Of a stretch of DNA of 64,000 nucleotides, positions 38,897 to 47,513 are shown in pieces (the first letter of the stretch is position 1; the number at the start of each line of letters is the position of its first letter). Origin of the DNA: Ardenticatenaceae bacterium. GTDB taxonomy: Bacteria > Chloroflexota > Anaerolineae > Promineifilales > Promineifilaceae. The DNA lies in assembly GCA_020634235.1 (NCBI GenBank), contig JACKCB010000002.1, positions 930,001-994,000 of the forward strand, read 5' to 3'. The notes under the pieces were generated by a model. The model did no database searches and was not told the DNA's origin. It saw nothing but the letters and a program-made list of their open reading frames with translations. The translations under genes were made by a program, and so were the position numbers.

Positions 38897-39031
38897 GGCG
38901 ATGAATCGCCCACTACAGACATGTCCGCAGTGGGCATTTCAGTGCCCCCCGTGTCAATGCCCCTCGTAGTGGGCATTTCAATGCCCCCGTGTCAATGCCC
39001 CTCGTAGTGGGCATTTCAATGCCCCCCGTGT
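38896..39031. repeat. REP-like hairpins and 38-bp tandem repeat upstream of RAYT gene
   Basis: The segment begins with GGGCGAT-GA-ATCGCCC followed by ACTAC (38896-38916), then GGGCATTTCAGTGCCC (38932-38947). It then has two copies of a 38-bp unit starting at 38951 and 38989, each reading GTGTCAATGCCCCTCG followed by TAGTGGGCATTTCAATGCCC. Every unit contains a GGGCATT/AATGCCC hairpin next to a GTAGTGGGC-type head. This is the architecture of REP elements mobilised by the neighbouring Y1 transposase. Confidence 0.8.
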
Positions 39032-39036
39032 GTTTT

Positions 39037-39633
39037 ATGTACGAATATCGCCGACTAACACCAAAAGAACAGCAAGAGCTAGTACGACAACGTCTGGCGC
39101 GGGGTTATCCGGCGCATGAACCCCCGCACCCCATTCAGGATCGGGACTATTATTTGCTAACGGCTGTTTGCTACGAACACGCCCCCCACATGCAAACCCC
39201 ACAACGGCGTCAAGACGTGCTAGACCGGCTTTTTACGGCCATGACAAACGTCGGGGTTGAAATTCGAGCGTGGGTCGTGCTGCCCAACCATTACCATCTG
39301 CTAACATTTGTGCCCGATTTCAAGCTGCTTGGCGCATGTTTTAAAGAAGTGCATGGGCCAACGGCCGTTACCTGGAACAGAGAAGACGGCCGGAGCGGGC
39401 GTAAGGTCTGGTATCGTTTTACCGACCGGGCCATGCGTTCCGAAGCCCACTATTACACTACTCTCAACTACATCCATTACAATCCTGTCAAGCACAAGTG
39501 GGCTGCCTCGCCCTATGAGTGGTCAGAAAGCAGCGTCCATTGGTATTTGGAGCATCACGGCCGTGATTGGCTGCGCGATGTCTGGCGAACCCACCCGGTA
39601 CGCGATTACGGGCAGGAATGGGACGATTTATAA
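39037..39633 (+). CDS. REP-associated tyrosine transposase (Y1/IS200-like, RAYT)
   Basis: 198 residues from the ATG at 39037. The HUH motif is in WVVLPNHYHLLTFVP and the catalytic Tyr in LNYIHYNPVKHKW, with the RAYT-typical C-terminal YEWSESSVHWYL. These single-strand nucleases bind and spread REP hairpins rather than moving as complete insertion sequences. It sits between res and mod, with REP-like repeats on both sides (38896-39031 and 39650-39696). An in-frame GTG at 38989 lies inside the repeats and is unlikely to be used. Confidence 0.92.
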   Translation: MYEYRRLTPKEQQELVRQRLARGYPAHEPPHPIQDRDYYLLTAVCYEHAPHMQTPQRRQDVLDRLFTAMTNVGVEIRAWVVLPNHYHLLTFVPDFKLLGACFKEVHGPTAVTWNREDGRSGRKVWYRFTDRAMRSEAHYYTTLNYIHYNPVKHKWAASPYEWSESSVHWYLEHHGRDWLRDVWRTHPVRDYGQEWDDL

Positions 39634-39649
39634 CGTTAATTCTACACCC

Positions 39650-39696
39650 GTAGTAGGCGCTTTAGCGCCGCTAAAAAGCGCTGAAGCGCTTACTAC
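39650..39696. repeat. REP/BIME-like element, 47 bases
   Basis: Starts GTAGTAGGCGCTTTAGCGCC, has a short linker (GCTAAAAA), then GCGCTGAAGCGC and ends TTACTAC, so two hairpins are enclosed by a GTAGTA/TACTAC terminal inverted repeat. Its length and layout match the element at 50172-50218 exactly. It lies between the RAYT and mod genes. Confidence 0.85.
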
Positions 39697-39716
39697 AAAC
39701 TGTGGAAGGATAGACT

Positions 39717-42526
39717 ATGGCCCGCAAACCTAAACAACCCAAACAAGTCGAAACCCTCAAACACGATGACGCCAAGCGGCGCAACATCCCTACGGCCGAG
39801 TACCAGTCGGTGATGGCCGATGAGGAGAAAAGCCCCATTCAGGTGGCCTATGAGCGGCGCAACCGTGACCTGGACCCGCAGTTGGTGTGGCGGGGGAAGG
39901 ATGAGCAGGATTGGAGCGACCTGGTGGTGCCGGCACCCCCGCTCTATATTCAGGAGAAGATTCACCCCAAGGTGCTGATTGATGACTTGCTGCGCCAGAG
40001 CAGGGCGCGGGCGCAGGCCAACCAGCCCAGGCAGTTGAACTTGTTTGCGGATTTTAACGGGCTCCCGGCCGGGGCCGACGCCACCGACTTTTACCAGCAC
40101 GAGGGCAACTGGAGCAACCGCCTGATCCTGGGCGACAGTTTGCAGGTGATGGCCAGCCTGGCGGAGCGCGAAGGGCTGCGCGGCCAGGTGCAGTGCATTT
40201 ACCTGGACCCGCCCTATGGCATCAAGTTCAACTCCAACTTCCAGTGGAGCACGACCAGCCGGGATGTGAAGGATGGCAATGTGGGCCACATTACGCGGGA
40301 GCCGGAGCAGGTGAAGGCGTTCCGCGATACCTGGCGCGACGGTATCCACAGCTACCTGACCTACCTGCGCGACCGGCTGACGGTGGCGCGTGATTTGCTG
40401 GCTGAAAGCGGCTCTATTTTTGTGCAAATTGGGGATGAGAATGTTCACCGAGTCCGTGCTGTGCTAGATGAGGTTTTGGAGATGAAAATTTTGTGAGCCA
40501 AATTACGTTCGCAAAACCACAAGTGAAGGGGCCAACCTTATTGGTTCAACGTGTGATTACATACTTTGGTTTGCAAAAAGCGAAAGACAAAGCAAAAGCA
40601 GAACACTTATGGTCCACGCAGTGATAATGCAGAAAGCCGTTACTCGCTGCAAATTTCTGGGAGCGTACCTACCGTGCGGACAATATCACAAGTTCACGTC
40701 CCGCGGGTGATGGAGATGTAACCGCGTTTCATTGGTTTGGAAAAACCTTTGATCCAGGAAAAGGTACATTCAAAACTACCGAAATTGGATTGACGCGAAT
40801 TGCAAAAGCTGATCGATTTCAGGTTACAAGTAATGGGAAACTCAGTTACAAACGCTATCAATTAGATTTTGGCTATTCACCAATTGCCGATCTATGGGCT
40901 GATATTAGCGGGGCGGTTCAAAGCAGGTCCGATCCAAAGATATATGTTGTTCAGACATCTACAAGCATGATTCAACGATGTATTCTGCTGAGTACCGATC
41001 CTGGAGACCTCGTCCTCGATCCCACCTGCGGCAGCGGCACCACCGCCTACGTCGCCGAAGAGTGGGGGCGGCGCTGGATCACCATCGACACCTCCCGCGT
41101 GGCCCTGGCCCTGGCCCGCGCCCGCATCATGGGGGCGCGTTACCCCTATTACCTGCTGGCCGATTCTAAAGAGGGGCAGCGCAAAGAGGCGGAAGTGACG
41201 CGCACCGCCCCCTCCACCGCGCCCACCTACGGCAGCCTCCGTCACGGCTTCGTCTACGAGCGCGTGCCGCACATCATGCTCAAAGACATCGCCAACAACG
41301 CCGAGATTGACGTGATCTGGGACGGCTACCAGGAAAAGCTGGAGCCGCTGCGGGCGCAGCTCAACGACCTGCTGCAAGCCCACTGGCCGGCCATCAACAA
41401 AAAGAAGCCGTTTAAGCCCCTGGCAGAATGGGAAATCCCGCGCGAACGGCCGGACAATTGGCCCGCCGCCGCCGCACCGCTGCTGGCCCAATGGTGGGAA
41501 CTGCGCATCGGCCGCCAGCAGGAAATCGACGCCTCCATCGCCGCCAAAGCCGACCAGGAATACCTCTACGACAAGCCCTACGAGGACAGATCCACCGTGC
41601 GCGTGGCCGGTCCCTTTACCGTGGAAAGCCTCTCGCCCCACCGCGTGCTGGTGGTGGACGAAAACGACGATCTGGTGCAGCAGGGCACGTATGGGCACGG
41701 CGAAAACTTCATCGCCGAGCGCGGCCGCGGTTACACGCCCCAGGCCGGCGGCGACGACTTCGCGGCCATCATTCTGGAGAATCTGAAAACGGCCGGGGTG
41801 CAGCAGGCCCACAAAGAGGACCGCATCCGCTTCACCGCTCTCACCGGCTGGCCCGGCAGCTACATCTGCGCCGAAGGGCGCTACGTGGAGCAGGAACATG
41901 GCAAAGAGCGGCGGGCGGGCATCTTCATCGGCCCGGAATTTGGCACCGTCTCGCGCATCGATCTGGTGTCGGCCGCCAGAGAAGCGGGCGACGCCGGGTT
42001 CGACGTGCTCATCGCCTGCGCCTTCAACTACGACGCCCACTCGGCCGAATTTGAGAAGCTGGGGCGCGTGCCCATCCTGAAGGCGCGCATGAACGCCGAC
42101 CTGCACATGGCCGGCGACCTGGCCAACACCGGCGCGGGCAACCTCTTCGTCATCTTCGGCGAGCCGGACATCGAAATTCTGCCCGCCGCCGACGGCCAGA
42201 TTCAGGTGCAGATTCGCGGCGTGGACGTGTTCCACCCGCAGTCGGGCGAGGTGCGCTCCTCCGGCCCGGACGGGATTGCCTGCTGGTTTATAGACACCAA
42301 CTACAACGAGGAGAGCTTCTTTGTGCGCCACGCCTATTTCCTGGGAGCCAACGACCCGTACTCGTCGCTAAAGACGACGCTGAAGGCGGAGATTGACGCG
42401 GAGGCGTGGGAGAGTTTGCACAGTGCTGTGTCTCGCGCGTTTGACCGGCCGGAGACGGGGCGCATTGCCGTCAAGGTCATCAACCATTTAGGCGATGAAG
42501 TGATGAAGGTATTTAGTTTGCCCTGA
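39717..42526 (+). pseudogene. Type III-like DNA methyltransferase (Mod), four frameshifts
   Basis: Start ATG 39717 behind GGAAGGA. Catalytic motif IV DPPY is at 40206-40217 and SAM-binding motif I (LDPTCGSGTTAYVAEEWG) at about 41015-41060, the beta-class order with a target-recognition region between. That region is broken by four successive single-base losses: near 40486 (A-run), 40514 (A-run), 40607 and 40660. Restoring frame recovers readable protein (NFVSQITFAK, TTSEGANLIGSTCDYILWFA, YGPRSDNAESRYSLQI, ERTYRADNITSSRPAG). The piece downstream is a 578-residue frame from 40790. Base composition of about 40480-40990 is markedly AT-richer than its flanks. Either a decaying gene or homopolymer sequencing errors explain this; if corrected, it is a full Mod partner for the res gene. 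Confidence 0.85.
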
Positions 42527-42730
42527 TAAACGCGGGCCGGGGCAAGCTGTGCCATAAGCTTATTCACCCTCCCCGGCCGGGAGCTCCTCCCCACCATCGC
42601 ACATACCTAAACCACCCCCACCCCCTAAAACGCCTCCCGCTCATGCACGGTGTACGTTTTGCTCAGTTGGTGAATATGGACCGCAGGTGAGGACATGGGT
42701 GTTCCGTGTTCCGCCTGGCTTGCCCCATGA

Positions 42731-43939
42731 TCATTCAAGGGCCAGGGCCGCGATAACCGTGTTCAGGTCTTTGTCCCCCCGGCCGGAGAGATTAACCAGC
42801 AAAACCTGGTCCGGGCGCATGGTGGGGGCACGTTTTATCGCCTCGGCCACCGCGTGGGCCGACTCCAGCGCCGGGATAATGCCCTCCATCTGCGACAACG
42901 TCTGGAACGCCGCCAGCGCCTCGGCATCGGTGGCATAGGTGTAAAAAGCGCGCTCCTGGTCACGCAGCCAGGCATGTTCCGGGCCAACGCTGGGATAATC
43001 CAGCCCGGCGCTAATGCTGTGCGTCTCCATAATCTGCCCATCCGGCGTTTGCATCACGTAGCTCTTGGTGCCATGCAGCACACCCACGCGGGCAATGTTC
43101 AGATCGGCAAAGCGGGCGGCATGTTTGCCACCCTCAATCCCCTCACCCCCCGCCTCCACACCAATCAGGTCCACCGCGTCATCATCGCGGAAAGCGTGGA
43201 AGAGGCCCATAGCATTGCTGCCGCCGCCCACGCAGGCAATAAGGGCATCCGGCAGGCGGCCCACCGTTTGCAGCATCTGCTGCCGCGCCTCAAGGCCAAT
43301 CACCGCCTGGAAATCGCGCACCATCATGGGGTAAGGGTGCGGCCCCAGCACCGAACCGAGCAGGTAATGGGTCGTCTCCACGTTGGTCACCCAATCGCGG
43401 ATCGCCTCGTTGATGGCATCCTTCAGCGTCTGGCTGCCGCTGCGCACCGGCCGGACCTCGGCCCCCAGCAGCTTCATGCGATAGACGTTGGGCTGCTGCC
43501 GGGCAATATCGACCACGCCCATGTAGACGATGCACTCCAACCCCAGCAGGGCACAGGCGGTAGCCGTGCCCACCCCATGCTGCCCGGCGCCCGTCTCGGC
43601 CACAATGCGCCGCTTGCCCATGCGCCGGGCCAGCAGCGCCTGCCCCAGGGCGTTGTTAATCTTGTGCGCCCCGCTGTGGTTCAGGTCTTCGCGCTTCAGG
43701 TAGATTTGCGCCCCACCCAAAGCGGCGCTAAGCCGCCGGGCGTGGGTCAGGGGAGAGGGGCGGCCTACGTAGGTTTGCAGCAAATGATGAAACTCGGCCA
43801 GGAAGTCAGGGTCGTGGCGGGCCACTTCGTAGGCCGCAATAAGCTCTTCCAGGGCCGGCATCAGGGTTTCGGGCACGAATTGGCCACCATACGGGCCAAA
43901 TTTGCCGCGTTCATCAGGGATTGTGGTTGGATCGAGCAT
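42731..43939 (-). CDS. trpB: Tryptophan synthase beta chain
   Basis: 402 residues. It joins indole and serine to tryptophan using PLP. The PLP lysine segment KREDLNHSGAHKINNALGQA, the phosphate-binding loop CVGGGSNAMGLF and the SVGPEHAWL loop are intact, and the length is normal for TrpB1. No trpA adjoins it. The ATG at 43939 matches family starts (NPDERGKFGPYGGQFVPETL-like). Upstream (43940-44359) is a long leader with two strong hairpins; a partial second copy of gene and leader follows at 44543. The 42527-42730 spacer holds one CCCGGCCGGG copy and no gene. Confidence 0.96.
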   Translation of the reverse strand: MLDPTTIPDERGKFGPYGGQFVPETLMPALEELIAAYEVARHDPDFLAEFHHLLQTYVGRPSPLTHARRLSAALGGAQIYLKREDLNHSGAHKINNALGQALLARRMGKRRIVAETGAGQHGVGTATACALLGLECIVYMGVVDIARQQPNVYRMKLLGAEVRPVRSGSQTLKDAINEAIRDWVTNVETTHYLLGSVLGPHPYPMMVRDFQAVIGLEARQQMLQTVGRLPDALIACVGGGSNAMGLFHAFRDDDAVDLIGVEAGGEGIEGGKHAARFADLNIARVGVLHGTKSYVMQTPDGQIMETHSISAGLDYPSVGPEHAWLRDQERAFYTYATDAEALAAFQTLSQMEGIIPALESAHAVAEAIKRAPTMRPDQVLLVNLSGRGDKDLNTVIAALALE

Positions 43940-44139
43940 GATGAGGTCCTTGTTAGCGTGTCAGTTTGTTAGCATTTTAGCTTGTTGGTGGGATGTGGCA
44001 ACAGGCAACGTGAGCGGGGAGGCAGGAATGGAGGCGAGAGGTCACGCGCGCCGGCCGGCGGATTACCGCAGCAATTCTAAATGCAAGACGGAATCGTTCA
44101 CTCCCCCCTCCGAAACGAGCCGAGAGGTCAAGCACCGGG

Positions 44140-44220
44140 GGCGTCGCCTCGGCGCTTCGCGCCTGGCGACGCCAAAGAGTTCGTTTCCCCGCGCGGGGCG
44201 CGAAGCGCCCTCGCGCGGGG
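44140..44220. promoter_or_regulatory. Two strong adjacent hairpins upstream of trpB
   Basis: Hairpin 1 (44140-44173): GGCGTCGCC pairs with GGCGACGCC, with an inner GGCGC/GCGCC around TTC. Hairpin 2 (44187-44220): CCCCGCGCG pairs with CGCGCGGGG, with an inner GGGCGC/GCGCCC around GAA and a single bulged T. They lie 200-280 bases upstream of the trpB start and recur, slightly eroded, at 45781-45860 in the duplicated copy. No T-box or trp leader peptide signature is seen, so their role is open. Confidence 0.6.
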
Positions 44221-44359
44221 CAGCGTTTGGGGAGCGAGCGCTTACTGCAAAACTTGATCAGCCGCCCAGCGCGACCTCGGGCAACCTTCTACCCTTTCGC
44301 GCCCTTTTCCTACCCTACATTGCATCGGTACGACTGGGAAACGTCCTGCTTGCGGCTAA

Positions 44360-44540
44360 TCATACAACAGAATACCCAAGCCTGGCTAATTCGTTTACCA
44401 TTCGGTTAACTCGCTTTTGCTCGCTGGCCTGCTTGCGTTCCAAGAACTTTTGTTCATCGTACGGTTGGCTGGTTTTAAGCATGGTGTAGATAATGACAAG
44501 CAATTTCGGCCCTGCTGGAATCTGGCTTGGCACCCGTCCG
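44360..44540 (-). pseudogene. IS110-family transposase C-terminal remnant
   Basis: An open minus-strand stretch of about 60 codons ends at TGA 44360-44362. It reads PKLLVIIYTMLKTSQPYDEQ, then KFLERKQASEQKRVNRMVNE and LARLGYSVV. The LL-x-IIY-x-MLK pattern followed by a basic helix is the usual end of IS110/IS116 transposases. There is no start and no catalytic DEDD or Ser domain, so only a tail is left. It lies precisely at the junction between the trpB leader and the truncated second trpB copy. Confidence 0.55.
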
Positions 44541-44542
44541 TT

Positions 44543-45580
44543 GAACGCCGCCAGCGCCTCGGCATCGGTGGCATAGGTGTAAAAAGCGCGCTCCTGGTCA
44601 CGCAGCCAGGCATGTTCCGGGCCAACGCTGGGATAATCAGCCAGGCGCTAATGCTGTGCGTCAGCGAGTAATGCTGCCCATCCGGCGTTTGCGGCGTAGC
44701 TCTTGGTGCCATGCAGCACACCCACGCTGGCGGGCAATGTTCAGATCGGCAAAGCGGGCGGCATGTTTGCCACCCTCAATCCCCTCACCCCCGCCCCACA
44801 CCAATCAGGTCCACCGCGTCATCATCGCGGAAAGCGTGGAAGAGGCCCATAGCATTGCTGCCGCCGCCCACGCAGGCAATAAGGGCATCCGGCAGGCGGC
44901 CCACCGTTTGCAGCATCTGCTGCCGCGCCTCAAGGCCAATCACCGCCTGGAAATCGCGCACCATCATGGGGTAAGGGTGCGGCCCCAGCACCGAACCGAG
45001 CAGGTAATGGGTCGTCTCCACGTTGGTCACCCAATCGCGGATCGCCTCGTTGATGGCATCCTTCAGCGTCTGGCTGCCGCTGCGCACCGGCCGGACCTCG
45101 GCCCCCAGCAGCTTCATGCGATAGACGTTGGGCTGCTGCCGGGCAATATCGACCACGCCCATGTAGACGATGCACTCCAACCCCAGCAGGGCACAGGCGG
45201 TAGCCGTGCCCACCCCATGCTGCCCGGCGCCCGTCTCGGCCACAATGCGCCGCTTGCCCATGCGCCGGGCCAGCAGCGCCTGCCCCAGGGCGTTGTTAAT
45301 CTTGTGCGCCCCGCTGTGGTTCAGGTCTTCGCGCTTCAGGTAGATTTGCGCCCCACCCAAAGCGGCGCTAAGCCGCCGGGCGTGGGTCAGGGGAGAGGGG
45401 CGGCCTACGTAGGTTTGCAGCAAATGATGAAACTCGGCCAGGAAGTCAGGGTCGCGTGGCGGGCCACTTCGTAGGCCGCAACAAGCTCTTCCAGGGCGGC
45501 ATCAGGGTTTCGGGCACGAATTGGCCACCATACGGGCCAAATTTGCCGCGTTCATCAGGGATTGTGGTTGGATCGAGCAT
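44543..45580 (-). pseudogene. trpB: Broken second copy of trpB
   Basis: Homologous to 42904-43939 but without the last about 57 codons, which are replaced by the IS110-like tail. A central stretch of roughly 650 bases (about 44800-45450) is identical to the intact gene by eye. The ends carry scattered small indels: a lost base near 45498, two extra bases near 45455, and several near 44640-44800. The start ATG (45578-45580) is preserved but is out of frame with the body after about 28 codons. It cannot make TrpB. The steep contrast between an identical core and ragged ends suggests either recent duplication with gene conversion or an assembly artefact. Confidence 0.88.
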
Positions 45581-45780
45581 GATGAGGTCCTTGTTAGCGT
45601 GTCAGTTTGTTAGCATTTTAGCTTGTTGGTGGGATGTGGCAACAGGCAACGTGAGCGGGGAGGCAGGAATGGAGGCGAGAGGTCACGCGCGCCGGCCGGC
45701 GGATTACCGCAGCAATTCTAAATGCAAGACGGAATCGTTCACTCCCCCCTCCGAAACGAGCCGAGAGGTCAAGCACCGGG

Positions 45781-45860
45781 GGCGTCGCCTCGGCGCTTCG
45801 CGCCTGGCGACGCCAAAGAGCCAGTTTCCCCGCGCGGGGCGCGAAGCGCCCTCGCGCGGG
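45781..45860. repeat. Second copy of the trpB-leader hairpin pair
   Basis: Corresponds to the hairpins at 44140-44220. Hairpin 1 is fully conserved; hairpin 2 has lost its outermost pair (the terminal G is C here), and the spacer differs by CCAGTTT for TTCGTTT. It lies between the broken trpB copy and the imu operon end. Confidence 0.75.
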
Positions 45861-45996
45861 CCAGCGTTTGGGGAGCGCGCGCTTACTGCAAAACTTGATC
45901 AGCCGCCCAGCGCGATCTCGGGCAACCTTCTACCCTTTCGCGCCCCTTTTCCCCCCTACATTTAGAATTACTGGGATTACTGCCTACTGCTTGCGT

Positions 45997-46248
45997 CTAA
46001 TCATACAGGCGCTGCAAGTACCAGCGGCCGTCGGGCAGTTCCTGGTAGATGATGACCAGCAAGCCGGATTGGGTGGTGAGCTTGAAATAGTCGCGCCAGA
46101 CGGGGGTTTGCCACCAATCCAGGTGGACCCGCCAATGCCGGGTGATTTCGGCCACCTGGTGGGTCTGGCCCTGCCAGGTGAACTGTTGGGGCGGCCCCCC
46201 GGCCGGGATCACCTGGATGGGGCTGCCCTGGGGCCAGAGGCGGGTCAT
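45997..46248 (-). CDS. DUF6504-like small protein of the ImuB operon
   Basis: 83 residues, MTRLWPQGSPIQVIPAGGPP, continuing to a conserved-looking WRVHLDWWQTPVWRDYFKLT and ending RWYLQRLYD. The start ATG overlaps the imuB stop (ATGA), so the two are translationally coupled. A short Trp-rich protein or domain of this kind commonly accompanies ImuB; its biochemical role is not known. The stop codon region coincides with the edge of the trpB-leader duplication. A longer open frame over imuB in this register is a shadow. Confidence 0.8.
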   Translation of the reverse strand: MTRLWPQGSPIQVIPAGGPPQQFTWQGQTHQVAEITRHWRVHLDWWQTPVWRDYFKLTTQSGLLVIIYQELPDGRWYLQRLYD

Positions 46249-47513
46249 AACCCGGTCGGGGCCGGGGCCAGGGGCTGCAACTGAAAACGGCGCTCCGGCA
46301 GCGGGTGGTCCGGGTCGGTGAGGCGCGGCCGGTAGACCTGGCCGGAACCATATTGACCGGCAATCTGCGCCCACACCTCCCCGGCCGGGGGCTGCGCCGG
46401 GGAACGCCCTGAGGGCTGGTCGAACAGCGACAACTGCCGCACCGGCCGGGGCACAAGCCCCGCCACCGAAACCGTCAGCGCCGTCACGCCGGCGGCCAGC
46501 GAAAGCTGGCCCAGCAAAGCTTGCAGCGGTCCGGCCAGCGAGGCCGCATCGGCCCCCGGCCGGGGCAGTTGGCGCGCGGCTTGCTGCTCGGTGCCGTCGG
46601 CCAGGCAGCAGGCCAGTGCCAACGCCTGGCCGGCCAGGTTGGCCGGCTGCAACTGGGCGGCCAGGCTGGCCGCCGCCTGCTGCACCGCCGCCTGCAGGGC
46701 CAACCGGTTGTGCACCACGCCCGCAAACTGCTGCCGCACCACCAGCGGCTGCCCGGCCGGGGGCGGGGGCGGCGGTCCGGCCAATTCCCCCTGCGCCAGG
46801 CGGTAAAACGGCGCCATCTCCGGGCCAAACTGGTCGCGCACCGCCGGCCAGGGCAGGGCCAGCAACTGCCCCAACGTCTCGATGCCCAACAGCCGCAGGC
46901 GGCGGCCTGTCTCTGGCGGCAGTGGCAAAAAGCGGATGGTGCGCCCGGCCAAAAAGGTCGCCGTCTCCTGGGGGGGCACCAGCCGCACGTGGTCGGCGCG
47001 GCACAGGGTGGCGGCCACCTGGGCGGCGAATTTGTTGGCCGCCAGGCCAATGGCCGGATTAAAGTGGGTCGCCTGGCGCACTGCCCGGCCCATCTCCTGG
47101 GCCAGGGACAGCAGCTCCTGCGCCGGCACGCCGGCCAAATCCAGGCAGTAGCGGGTGGGCAGCACCCGGCCGGGGGCGGCCAGGCGGGCCGGGTCGGGGC
47201 CGGAGGGCTGCCACAACGCCTCCGGCTCAATCAGGTTGGCAAAATCCAGCAGCACGTCTACCAGTTCGCCATCGGCCACGGCGTAGCGGGCCGGGGCGGC
47301 GGGCATGAAGTGGGCCTGGGGCGACAACACCTGCACCAGGCGCAGCGACATCCCCGGCCGGACGCCCTGCCGGGCCACTTCGCGGGAGTAGGCATAGATG
47401 GGTTTGGCTTCCCACGGCTGGCCGCCGATGGCCAGCGGCCGCCGGGCCAGGGCGCTGTCGTGCCGCCGCTCGACCGCCGCCGCGAAGTAGGGGATGACCA
47501 GGCAGGCGATCAT
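46245..47513 (-). CDS. imuB: ImuB-like catalytically dead Y-family polymerase
   Basis: 422 residues. The Y-family framework is evident: IACLVIPYFAAAVERR replaces the normal DxDxFFASVE, so the first catalytic acidic pair is absent, and the thumb block RLLGIETLGQLLALPWPAVRDQFG is intact. The polymerase is therefore structural, as in other ImuB proteins. The C-terminal region has a beta-clamp binding peptide RQLSLFDQP. ImuB tethers DnaE2 to the sliding clamp. Start overlaps the imuA stop by four bases (ATGA) and the stop overlaps the DUF6504 start. Confidence 0.9.
   Translation of the reverse strand: MIACLVIPYFAAAVERRHDSALARRPLAIGGQPWEAKPIYAYSREVARQGVRPGMSLRLVQVLSPQAHFMPAAPARYAVADGELVDVLLDFANLIEPEALWQPSGPDPARLAAPGRVLPTRYCLDLAGVPAQELLSLAQEMGRAVRQATHFNPAIGLAANKFAAQVAATLCRADHVRLVPPQETATFLAGRTIRFLPLPPETGRRLRLLGIETLGQLLALPWPAVRDQFGPEMAPFYRLAQGELAGPPPPPPAGQPLVVRQQFAGVVHNRLALQAAVQQAAASLAAQLQPANLAGQALALACCLADGTEQQAARQLPRPGADAASLAGPLQALLGQLSLAAGVTALTVSVAGLVPRPVRQLSLFDQPSGRSPAQPPAGEVWAQIAGQYGSGQVYRPRLTDPDHPLPERRFQLQPLAPAPTGL

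Larger units (their letters stand above)
42904..46007. repeat. Direct duplication of trpB plus leader, about 1.4 kb each
   Basis: Unit A is 42904 to about 44366 and unit B is 44543 to about 46007, offset by 1639-1641 bases. Both end at a shared CTAATCATACA sequence; in A this is the stop of the IS110-like tail, in B it is the stop region of the DUF6504 gene. The leader segments differ by scattered substitutions only. Confidence 0.85.

Noticed and set aside
38951..39031. Possible CRISPR-like array
   Set aside because: Two 38-bp units are directly adjacent with no unique spacers and no cas genes nearby; hairpins match REP elements instead.
40485..40665. Programmed frameshifting in mod
   Set aside because: Four separate shifts, none with a classic slippery heptamer and stimulator, and all in the same direction; decay or sequencing error is simpler.
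43940..44360. T-box or trp attenuator in the trpB leader
   Set aside because: No T-box anti-terminator motif (TGGNACC-type), no Trp-rich leader peptide and no T-run after the hairpins.
45997..47004. Long minus-strand open frame covering most of imuB in another register
   Set aside because: Only its last 83 codons (from the ATG at 46248) look like protein; the rest is Gly/Ala/Pro/Arg-rich antisense-type composition over a clear imuB gene.
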